Assembly: GCA_902685375.1 (NCBI GenBank) | Contig: CACRXE010000001.1 | Span: 4,402,001 to 4,466,000, forward strand | Direction: 5' to 3' | Length of the DNA stretch: 64,000 bases | Source: Neostethus bicornis | Lineage: Eukaryota > Chordata > Actinopteri > Atheriniformes > Phallostethidae | Part shown: positions 43,403-54,600 of the stretch, in pieces | Layout of the letters: each line of letters begins with the position of its first letter | Numbering within the stretch: position 1 is the stretch's first letter | Made by a program: the position numbers and the translations under genes | The notes under the pieces: model-generated | The model's database searches: none | The model's input: the letters and a program-made list of their open reading frames with translations, nothing else | What the model was told of the DNA's origin: nothing

Positions 43403-45235
43403 TGTTGGGCAAAGCGGCACGCAGCTTCGGTGGTCGTTGAGGCAAAGGCCCGGGCTTGGGAGGAGTTCGGCGAGACCATGGGAAACGACTTCCGAATGGC
43501 TTCAAAGAAATTCTGGTCCACCATCCGGCGGCACAGGAGAGGCAAGCACTACCATCAACACCGTTTACAGTGGGGACGGGGAGCTGCTGACCTCAACTCG
43601 GGACGTTTTGGATCGGTGGAAAGAATACTTTGAAGACCTCCTCAATTCCACCAACATGTCTTCCGATGAGGAAGTAAAGTCTTTAGAATCCGGGATGGGT
43701 CTTCCTATTTCTGCTGCCGATGTCGCCAAGGTAGTCAAAAAGCTCTGCGGCGGCCGGGCTCCGGGGGTGGATGAGATCCGCCCGGAGCTCCTAAGGGCTC
43801 TGGATGGTGTTGGGCTGTCCTGGCTGACACGCCTTTACACCATTGCATGGACATCGGGGACAGTACATCTGGATTGGCAGACTGGGGTGGTGGTCCCTCT
43901 TTACAAGAAGGGGGACTGGAGGGTGTGCTCCAACTACCGAGGGATCACACTCCTCAGCCTCCTTGGGAAGGTCTATTCGGGAGTACTGGAGAGGAGGGTC
44001 CGTCGGATTGTCGAGTCTCGGATTGAAGAGGAGCAGTGTGGTTTCCGTCCCGGACGTGGAACTACGGACCAGCTCTATACCCTCTTCAGGATCCTGAAGG
44101 GGTCATGGGAGTTTGCCCAACCAGTCTACATGTGTTTTGTGGATCTGGAGAAGGCATTCGATCGTGTCCCCTGGGGACTCCTGTGGGGGGTGCTCCGGGA
44201 GTACGGAGTCTCGAAGCCCTTAGTACGTGCTGTCCGATCTTTGTACGACCGGAGCCAGAGCTTGGTCCGTATAGCTGGCAGTATGTCGATTCCATTTCCA
44301 GTGAGAGTTGGACTCCGCCAAGGCTGCCCTTTGTCACCGATTCTATTCATCACCTTTATGAACAGAATATCTAGGCGCAGCCGAGGCGTTGGAGGGATCC
44401 GGTTTAGTGACCTCAGGATCGGATCTCTGCTTTTTGCGGATGATGTGGTCCTGTTGGCTTCATCGGACCTTGATCTCCAGCTCTCACTGGATCGATTTGC
44501 TGCCGAGTGTGAAGCGGCCGGGATGGGAATTGGCGCCTCCAAATCCGAGACCATGGTCCTCGCCCGGAAAAGGGTGGAATGCCACCTGCGGGTCAGGGAC
44601 AGGGTCCTGCCCCAAGTGGAGGAGTTTAAGTATCTCGGGGTCTTGTTCACGGGTGGGGGAAGGATGGAGCGGGAGATCGACAGACGGATCGGTGCGGCGT
44701 CAGCAATAACTAAGACGCTGCATCGGTCCGTCATGGTAAAGAGAGAGCTGAGCCGAAAAGCAAAGCTCTCGATTTACAAGTCGATCTACGTTCCAACCCT
44801 CACCTATGGTCACCAGCTGTGGATGGTGACCGAAAGAATGAGATTGCGGGTACAAGCGGCCGAAATGAGCTTCCTCCCCCGGGTGGCTGGGCTCTCACTC
44901 AGAGATCGGGTGAGGAGCTCTGCCATCTGGGAGGAGCTCGGTGTCGAGCCGCTCCTCCAGGTCGAGAGGAGCCAGATGGGGTGGTTCGGGCATTTGGTCA
45001 GACTGCCCCCCGAGCGCCTCGCTGGTGAGGTGTTACAGGCACATCCCACCGGGAGGAGACCAAGGGGCAGACCCCCGACCCGCTGGAGAGACTATGTCTC
45101 ACGGCTGGCCGGGGAACGACTTGGGATCCTTCCAGGTGAGCTAGAGGATGCAGCCGGGGAGAGAGAGGACTGGGCTGCCCGTTTGAGGCTGTTGCCCCCG
45201 CGACCCGACCCCGGACCAAGCGGAAGATGACGGAA
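43403..45235 (+). mobile_element. Rex3 LINE, RT nearly complete
   Basis: The element is 5'-truncated just before the RT linker and ends ccggaccaagcggaagatga. It is inserted next to the LTR fragment. The sequences tggcagactggggtggtggt (43875) and ggctgccctttgtcaccg (44323) are hallmark words of fish Rex3. Fragments of the same family lie at 29893 and 46459. Confidence 0.9.
43437..45230 (+). CDS. Rex3 LINE reverse transcriptase (partial ORF2)
   Basis: The open frame of 597 codons carries the complete RT domain. Motifs in order are DWQTGVVVPLYKKGD, YRGITLLSLLGKVY, FRPGRGTTDQLYTL, FVDLEKAFDRVP with the first Asp, GLRQGCPLSPILF, and LLFADDVVLLAS with the two catalytic Asp. EEFKYLGVLF follows, then the C-terminal RWRDYVSRLAGERLG region. 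Rex3 belongs to the RTE clade. The first 35 residues are out of frame: the proper upstream reading (SVVVEAKARAWEEFG) lies in the neighbouring frame, so one shift occurred near 43530-43550. Otherwise the RT looks intact. The upstream endonuclease is missing. Confidence 0.85.
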   Translation: MRQRPGLGRSSARPWETTSEWLQRNSGPPSGGTGEASTTINTVYSGDGELLTSTRDVLDRWKEYFEDLLNSTNMSSDEEVKSLESGMGLPISAADVAKVVKKLCGGRAPGVDEIRPELLRALDGVGLSWLTRLYTIAWTSGTVHLDWQTGVVVPLYKKGDWRVCSNYRGITLLSLLGKVYSGVLERRVRRIVESRIEEEQCGFRPGRGTTDQLYTLFRILKGSWEFAQPVYMCFVDLEKAFDRVPWGLLWGVLREYGVSKPLVRAVRSLYDRSQSLVRIAGSMSIPFPVRVGLRQGCPLSPILFITFMNRISRRSRGVGGIRFSDLRIGSLLFADDVVLLASSDLDLQLSLDRFAAECEAAGMGIGASKSETMVLARKRVECHLRVRDRVLPQVEEFKYLGVLFTGGGRMEREIDRRIGAASAITKTLHRSVMVKRELSRKAKLSIYKSIYVPTLTYGHQLWMVTERMRLRVQAAEMSFLPRVAGLSLRDRVRSSAIWEELGVEPLLQVERSQMGWFGHLVRLPPERLAGEVLQAHPTGRRPRGRPPTRWRDYVSRLAGERLGILPGELEDAAGEREDWAARLRLLPPRPDPGPSGR

Positions 45236-45695
45236 CGTTAGCTTATTGACATATCCACCGCTAAAAATGAAGTCTCTTCCACGTTTTATTTCAGGTTAGA
45301 TTTTTTTCCAAATCCATTAAAAATGGATTACAAATGTAATGCATTACTCCCACCGCTACTTTCAATGAGTGAATTTAAGTATTTATTTACATTGAATTGA
45401 GAAAACCACACAGTTTTGATTTTTTTTTTTTTGTTGTTGTTGATTTCAGAAATCCTTCTCAAAGTTGAATTTTGTTTTAAATATCATTGACCAAAGAAAC
45501 CTTCTGCATCCTGCAGATCCTGCTCTCAGTTACCAGATGGCAGCATATCACAAACCCCAGGTTGAGTCAAGCAAGAGGCACATCATTATGTGCATGCGTC
45601 AGTTTAACTGCTTTATTCTTCTGTGCTTCTGGTGAGGGAAGTCAGAGAAGTAAATAAACCAAAACAAGAACCACGGCTGTGCTGCTCGTTCAACA
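45236..45695. other. Spacer and probable 5' region of the pstpip2-like gene
   Basis: No repeat was recognised except A/T runs. The last 100 bp lead directly into the first coding exon and probably include 5' UTR. No core promoter element could be fixed. Confidence 0.4.
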
Positions 45696-48600
45696 ATGAA
45701 AAACCTGCATTTGAAAGATTTCTTCTGGGTGAGAAGTTTGCTTTCTCATTTTTACTTTTCAAGTTTTATACTGTTTAGATAAAAAAAAAAAATTACAATT
45801 TTAAGAGAAGCAGCTAAAAAAAAATTCCTTAAATCTTTTTTAACTGTCTACAAAAAAGTACAAGTACAATTGACTTTTCTTGTGAAAAAAAGTTGGTCCT
45901 TCTCAATTATTTAAATAAACTGGCAACATTAAGAATGAATGTGAATTTTGAAGGCTTTTATAACATCATTTTTAAGGAAAGTTTGAACGGTAAGTATGAT
46001 TACAGGCTGTAAAATTCACCTTTGCTAAATTATGGAGAAGAACAACTTCAAACATCAATTACAGAGCAGAGACACTGCACGAAGCAGAGATAATTGGTTG
46101 TTGGAGCTCTAAAGAGATTATGTCTTTTTTTTTTTTCTACTGCTCTGCACAAAAAATATGAAATAAGTCTTTCTCTGTGACAGAACTCAGATCTAACCTC
46201 CATGGGTGGCTTCGAAACCATCATCCAATATCTCTGTGATGGCAAAAGGACGTGTAAGGAAATGGAGGACTTCATAAAAGCCAGGTAAAGATAATGTTCC
46301 CCTTTTTAGATTAGATAAGAATTACTTTATTGATATTTGTGTGTTACAGCAGCAAACAAGAAAGAAAGAAATAGACAGTTTATATACAACATGGACAATG
46401 AAAAATAATAAAATATTAAAGAAAAGATAAATAAAGAAAAAAATAGACCTGCTGAAGTGACTACGTCTCACAGCTGGATAGGGCACGACTTGGGATCCTT
46501 TTGGGTGAGCTGGAGGATGCAGCCGGAGAGAGAGAGGCCTGGGCTACCCGTTTGAGGTTGTTGCCCCCGCGACCCAACCCCGGAACAAGCGGAAAATGAC
46601 GGAACGGAACGGAAAAAAAATAGAGGGAATAATGTGACTAAACATCAAGGACAATAAGGACTGAATGTGCATAGGGAGGCAAAAAAGTGACGTAAGAAAT
46701 ACAAAGTGAAAAACAGGGATGAATTACATGAACATGAACCAGTTATCTGTTATTTTGTGAGTTATTATAAAGTGTTATTGTATTGAGAACAAAAGATTTC
46801 CAGTATCGGGCGGTTTTTGAGTGGAGCTGTCTGAGCCTCTTGGAGATGGAGCTCTGCTGCTTGTCCAGAAGTGATTAGAGAGGATGGTCAGGGTTGTCCA
46901 TGATGGATAAAAGTTTGTTCAGTGACCTCCTCTCCACCACTGCTTCGAGTGTGCCCTGTTGGCAGCCAATGACAGAGCCAGCCTTTCTTATCAGTTTATT
47001 AAGTCTGTTGGCATCACTGGCTGTGATGCTGCTCCCCCAGCAGATGACAGAGAAGAACAAGGTGCTGGCCACCACAGACTGGTAGAAGGTCTCCAGGATC
47101 TTGCAGCACACATTGAAGGACCTCAGCTTCCTTAGAAAGTAAAGTCGGCTGCAAGTCTTCTTGTACACAGCAGTACTGTTGCTCCTCCAGCTCAGTCTAC
47201 TGTCGATGGTCACTCCCAGGTATTTGTACTCCTCCACCACCTCCACATCTCTACCCAGAATGTAGAGGGGCCGCAAGGCAGTCTTCTTCTTTCGGAAGTC
47301 GATCACCATCTCCCTGGTCTTGTCTACATTGAGCAGCAGATGATTCTCTCCAGCCCACTCCACAAATACGTCCACCACCCTCCTGTACTCCTCCTCCTGC
47401 CCACCACTTATACATTCCACAACTGCAGAGTCATCAGAGAATTTCTGTAGGTGGCAAAACTCGGAGTTGTGCTCTAAGTCTGAGGTGTACAATGTGAAGA
47501 GGAATGGAGAGAGCACCGTGCCCTGTGGGGCTCCCACACCACTCAGAACCACATCAGGCAGGACTTTGCCCAGCCGGACGAACTGTGGCCTGTCCGTCAG
47601 GTAATCAGTGATCCAGGAGGCGGCGGATGCACCCAGTAATAAAGGCTGGATGGTGTTAAAGGCACCAGAGAAATCAAAGAAGGTGACTCTCACCATGCCT
47701 CCACCACCATCCAGATTTTAGGAAAACAAGGCCAAAGTAGAGTTGGTAGAGGGTGAGGTGAAGAGAAAAGAAAAGGAGGAACATAAATTGCTGAACACAA
47801 CATACTGTATTTACAACTAAGAATACCTAACTGGTAGATCACATACTGGTATGATGTGAATTTAAAAACGAAGAAGACCTGAAACACAACGACATTCATA
47901 AAATAGGAAAAACAAGTGGATAAAGTTAAACTTTTTCACGTTGAAGGACTGCAAATTCCTGTTAAAACACTCACACAAATTAGTTCTTAAATTACAGTTT
48001 GAACTTTTGAAAATCAATGTGGAATTTTAATTGAAAGCTACAGATTTGAATAATTTCTTTCTGATTTTAGAAGGAATTTGTCCGTATTTCAAAGCCCCAA
48101 AAATGTGACCTACATCTTATAATTCAGGAAAGAAAACAGCTGATGAGCATGCAGTAAAGTCTGAAAGTGTTTACAGAAGAGATTATGTAATAACACGACT
48201 GGGAATTTCCTATTTTAAGAATAAAAACCAGTTGTTTGCAAATTTCAAGAACTAAGCCTTTTAGAACTGAAACTTACCACAAGGCTACATGCTCGAATTT
48301 GCTCACGTTGCATAAAAATGGAAAAAAAAATCCAAATATTTTATCCATTAAACCAGAAAATGTCCCTGTGAGTGTGAGCACACGTATCCATTTTGGTTTG
48401 CGCATCCAAAGGGACCTTTTTACAGGTCTCTATCAGTTTCTGTTTTTCCATTTAATTCATTCTCTGCAAGCACGTCTTTATTTTTACAGGAACCTTCTGA
48501 TATTCTCTCTGTTATTCATACTGATTTCATTTTATTAGTGGCTCGTTGGCTTTTATTTGACGTCCCACGACAAATGTGACCTGCCTAAAATAAACTAGAA

Positions 48601-51600
48601 TTTTCACACATTTTTATCAAGATACATTTCAGTTTTAAAAACCTGTGTGATTTCTATCGAAAAACTCTGATTGACAAAAAAAAAAAAAAAAAATCAAAAT
48701 ATCCAAATGCTTCATCAGTTACCAATCCCAGACTTGGTTGTTCTCCACCACGCCCACATTCTAACATAAGCAGGGAGACTTTTAGCATATGTGATCTGAT
48801 AATTCTAACGTTCTTTTAATGGTTTTTAAAAGTCTAAATGTTTTTTGACCTTCTTACTTATCTGACTGCCTTGTGAGGCACAACCCCTCGTGGACACCTC
48901 TGGTACTGGCCTTTTGGTAACCCCAAAAGTTAGAACAAAAACTCACAGTGGGATATCGTTCAAAAATTATGGTTCTTGCCTGTGGAACAGCCTGCCAGGG
49001 GATCTCATGGCTGCCGAATGTGTTTATGTTTTTAAGAAGAGGCTGAAAACTTCTTTGCTTATTAATTTTTACCCAGTTTTGTTTCTTTGATGTAGTTTTA
49101 AGAATAATTTTTTAACCAGTTTCTAACTGGTTTTACTGGTTTTAGTTTTTCTTTTGTGTCTTAGTCCAGTGTTTCCTCATGGGGATCTTTCATTCCGGCA
49201 ACTCTGCCTGCTGAGCCTCTGGGGTCCTCTCTGTGGGGGTTGGACTGGCCTGGGTGGTCGGGGTCCCTCACTTCAGCCATGTAGCTGTTGTGGGTGACCG
49301 TGCCTCCTGGAGCAGGGAGACCCCTATGATTGTATATGTATCCTTCAGAACTCAGAGTACATGCTGGACTCCACTCACACTGTGCTTCTTTCTTTCAGGG
49401 CGTCAGTCGAAGAGAAATATGCCAAGGATCTGCTTGGCTTGTCCAAGAAGGTGTGTGGATTCAATGAGATGAAGTAAGCAATCAGTGTTTGCTGAATAAA
49501 GCCTGATGTTTCTTTAGAAGTGTGTGTTTGTGATGGACTGGCTACTTGTCCAGAGGCACCAACTGGGACAGGCTGAGATTAGACGATTTGCTTTTTCACA
49601 GCTACTTCCTGTTTGATCACATGATCCATGTGATTTAGTTTCCATTTAGACGTGTAGAGAGGAAGGTGGAATGTTTGCAAAAGAAGGACCATGTCCCACA
49701 GCATACAGGCAACCTGTTTGGCGTGCACCCCACCTTTCACCTACAACCAGGCTCACCGGGAAACCCAAGTATGATGAGCAAAACATTACCTATTTCAGTT
49801 CAAATTTCACACCTTTTTCTTTCGTGAATATTGTCAGCAGCTTCACAAAGAATTCTCGTTTGTTTCCTTCTGTTTGATGGGTTTTATTTTTTCTGGTGAG
49901 CTCACGCTACCGGATGATGCAAATGTTTGTACTTGTGATTAGCCTTGTGCTAATCGCAGGGAAACTCTTCTGTGGTGCATGATGCAGCACAAATGTGCAA
50001 ATGTCAGATAAAAACAGCCAAATTTGAGAAACTACTGACTATCGAGCTTCTACTTCTCCATTTGAATTGTGGTTTTATGTGACACATTTTCACACACATT
50101 TAGAACCTAAAGATGAGTATTTATGACAGATCTTTTAAAATAAAAAATTGAGTAAAAACAATATGGAGATTCATTGAAAGAAAAAAAATCCAACAACAAT
50201 GACCTTTTTAATGTGAACTTAAATAAAATAATAAATATGAAACAAGCTAAAGTTATTCTAAAGATACAATGTATAAATAAGATGGGTACAGCGCCGGTAA
50301 AACCGTATTTTCACAACCATAAGGAGCACCGTATTAAAAGGTGCAGTCAAATTTCACGTGCTCTGTATTTAACATGTACATAAGGTGCACCTGATGATTG
50401 GGCGTGAGTTTTATATGCATATCCTCTACACCATCCACCTTACACTAAAGTGTGCGTATTTAAAAATAGATCGGGAGTAAAACTGAGTTTGGTTGGTTTT
50501 ATTTAAATATTAGTTACAGACGTCATAAAGTCAATTATCAAATCCATCAAAGTCCTCATCCTCTGTTTCAGAATCTAACAGCTGCGCTAAATCCAACATA
50601 GCAGGTTCACTTTCCTCGCTGTCAGAGTCACTTTACTGTGTGGCTCCTCGGAAATGATGCCTGCTTTTGTGAAAGCTCGGACAACAGTGCCAGCAAACAC
50701 GTTGGCCTAAGCATCTACAATCCACTGGCAAACTGTGGCGTAACTCGCCCAGTGCTGCCTTCCACCCTTCATGAAGCTGTGGTCTCCTCTGGTCATCCAT
50801 CGCTCCTGAAGTCATTCCTCCAACTCTGGTCATCTCGCCTTTTTTCCGCGGAAACTCAGCTGCGTCTTCTTCACCTGTCGCAGCTCGTTTTCCAGCTTCC
50901 TCCACTTACGAACCATCAACTCGTTCATTTGAAATTTTCTTGCGGTGGCTCGATTCTCATGTTCCTCCGCGTAGCTGATTGCCATCAGTTTAAACTGAGC
51001 TTCATAAGTGTGTCTCTTTTCCATTTTCAGTGTTGATAAAACAGCAATTTTGTGCACAAAGCACACACCTGTTCTTTTATACATAATCCACATCCACACT
51101 TCCCACCTTAATGTTCTCATGTTCTCAACTGCGTCCACCTCATGGTTCTCTAATATGTCCACAAATCACATGGGGTGCACCGCTCATTTTGAAGAAAATT
51201 TGAGACTTTTATGTGCCCCTTATGGTCGTGAAAATACGGTAGGTTGCCCAGACGTCTGTTGACAGAGAAAAAAATAGATTGACACACCTGAACACCAGCA
51301 AAGCATTCTGGGATTTGTAGAACTGGCAATGCTATAACACTAGTTTCATTCGTCACTTGGTATAGTTTTGCGGGCCAGATTTAATCCCACCGCAGGTCAT
51401 GTCTGGCCCACATGGCAGAGTTTGACACCCACAATATGTATGGAACAACAACTATTGTGTATTAAACTATTAGTAAATTTTATTTTTGATCATGTTTGAT
51501 TAATTAATAAAGGGGTATGTTTTCAATGCAAATGAAGATGTTTTTCTATCTGAAACAAGGATGTTTGTTTAGTGTGAATGCACGATTAGAATGTAAACAT

Positions 51601-54600
51601 AAACAGCTAAAATGTATTTATTTGGATTTTTTTTTTTTTCGGCAGAACATTTCATTGGGAATTATCAAATCAAACTTTATTTGTAAAGCACTTTTCAAAC
51701 AAAATTACGCAAAGTGCTGAACAGAACAAATAAAAACACAAAAAACATTAAAATCCAGAAAAAAATAATAAATTAAATAATAAATTAAAAGCAAACAAAC
51801 ATTACAAAAAAAATCACATACTTACACAAAACACTGCACACATGCATCAACATTCACACGACCCCCCCCCTCCATTTTTCTTGAACTGCTGCTACTGTCT
51901 CTTTAACTGAGTTAAAAAATAACGTTAAAAAAAACAAACATCTGGCCTGATGCTGCTGTGAGGAAATAACAACTGGGGATCAATCCACACCGAGAGTCGG
52001 CCTGCCCATGACTGCAGCGGCCTAAACCATAGGGTTCGCACCGGCTCCAGGAGACACAGGCACCCACAAAAAGCCACCTGGATGAAGAGAGATACACGCA
52101 CCACCAAGGCCAGTCCGACAAGCAAGGACCCCACAGACTGAGCAGGAAAAGCTGTCGGGATGGAGGATCCTCATGAGGAAACGCTGGACAAAGACACAGA
52201 ATAAAACATAGAAAAAAAAACTAAAACCAGTATAACAGGTTAAAAACAGTTAAAGAAACTATTCTTAAACTAAATCAGGAAAATAAAACAGTGTAAAAAT
52301 AGATAAGCAAAGTAACGTGTATCCATAAATACATAAAAGCTTATTAAACAAAAATAAAAATCAAGTAAAAGCCAAGTTAAAAAGGTGGGTTTTCAGCCTC
52401 TTACTCTGCAGCCCTGAGGTCCTCTGACAGGCTGTTCAACAGGTCAGGACAAAAATGAACATTAATAATTGTTAATGTTCTCATGGCCCCTGATTGGTTT
52501 AGGTTACATGTTTTTATTGTAGAACATAGTTCAAACATGGTAGAAAACTCCAGATAGTTGGTTTTGAACAAAGTCCTTCCTCTGCTTTAAAACGTCAAAA
52601 ACTTTGTTAATGGACACTTAAGTGTTCAGGAAATTCTAAAGATCTTTGAAATGTCATATGAAGTCACTATTTAATCTTTTCTTTTCCCCAGCACATTAAA
52701 AAGGTCCATGGACATGTTGAAATTACGTAAGTGCATCCTTTAGTCCGACTTTTCAGCATTTTTTATTGGTTTCATGGCGAATGAAAGACATATTGTGACT
52801 TTCTAGAGACCGAACATGTGAGTCTGTCGCACTTACAGCTCGCATACAATCTGAGAGAAGAGGCCAAAAAGCTGGAAGAGTTCAGAGAAAAGCAGAGAGA
52901 CGCCAGGAAAAAGGTCTGCAGATTTGTCTAGCAGACCGACAAGAGATGAAAATGAATGTTTTTTATCTGGTTGTTTTTAGATTGAACAGCATATGGACGC
53001 AATCCATAAACAGAAGACATCTCAGTTTAAAAAGACCATGGAGGTAAGACAAGACAAAATGAAATGCTTTCTTTTTTTCTAAATTGCTGTTCCAGTGCTG
53101 TTTGCATGTCAAAGTGCAAACATGACAGTTCAATTATTACATTTCTTTTAACACTTGTGTGGTTTTAGAAATCCAGAAGTACTGAAAGGAAGTGACACAA
53201 GAAGATTTTCTATGTTTTGAGTCATGCTGGCTAAGTTTCAGTTGTGCAGTGAGAATGCTTTACCTCTCGTCTTTGTCCTTCCTCTTTGGAAGCTTTCTCC
53301 GAGAATGTAACCACGGAATAAAAATCCTGAAGACGTTGTAAATACCTTCAAATGAACTGTCCTGTCTTTTCTCAGTCGAAGAAGACGTACGACCAAAAGT
53401 GTCGCGAGAAAGAAGAAGCAGAGCAGAATATGAACCGAAACACAAACACCACCAACACCAAGCACATTGAGAAGGTACGCCATGTCTGACTTTTTGCCAG
53501 TTAGGGCTACGTATGTAGGCCTATTTGCATGAAATGCGCCTTCAAACTACTTTATTCTTTCCTTTCAGTTGCAAACCAAAGCTCAGGTGGCGAAACAGAA
53601 TGCGGAAGAAGCAGGTAATCTATGTTATCGCTGTTATTTATGCACTTTTTAATCAAACTTTTTATACTCTTTGGTGCACCGTTAGTAATAGTTAGTAATG
53701 CACCCTAATAGTTGAGGTAAAATAAGTAAATGAATTGGTGCTGTTGGTTTCATAATGGATCTCCTGTAAAGAAATGTAGTCAGATTATCTGTAGGGAGTG
53801 TGTTTATGTGTGTGTCTCTGGCAGACAGGTTATACCAGCAGAATGTCTCGACAATGGCCAAGATAAGAGACGAGTGGCTGAAAGAACACATCATAGCCTG
53901 CGAGGTGAGACGGGTTCTGATCCATGGTGCCACGGCCTCATACAATTAGTCTCAGATTGTTTGACCATCCAGCATTGGGGTTCACTCGCTTCACAGTGGG
54001 CAGGTACTTGTTTTTATTTATTCATTAATTGTGGCCCTACCAGCCTGTCAATGCCTGATCCCGTCAGACCTCAGAAGCTAAGCAGGCTGGGCCTGGGCTG
54101 TACTTGGATGGGAGACCGCCAGAACCCTAAGTGCCACGGTGGGAAGGCCGTTGAGATTAAATTGCCGTTGTGTCCCTGGGCAAGACACTTCACCCACGTT
54201 GCCTAGTCTGAATGGTGTGTGTGCGATTGGTTGGTGATGGTCAGAGGGGCCGATGGCGCAAAAATGGTAGCCTCGCTTCTGTCAGTCTGCCCCAGGGCAG
54301 CTGTGGCTACAATAGTAGCTTACCAGTACCTGGTATGGAGTGAATGAATAATGCATGTGTGAAGCGTCTTTGAGAGTCCTGAAAAGCGCTACATAAATAC
54401 ATTGATATTATTATATTATTCCTTTCTGGTCAGGACCATAATAGACGTATACAATATGTCCAAACAGCCGGTGCAGTCTGTAAATCAGAGTACAAAAACA
54501 AACTTCTTTTCAGCAGCAGGGTGACCGCGTCTTTCTCCTGAATAAACTTTCTAAACTCTGTCTTTAAAGTCTCAATCTTGATAATCATTGCCAACACAGT

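Noticed and set aside
54040..54120. 5S rRNA gene
   Set aside because: The 5S similarity is partial and fuses into SINE sequence, so it is a 5S-derived SINE.
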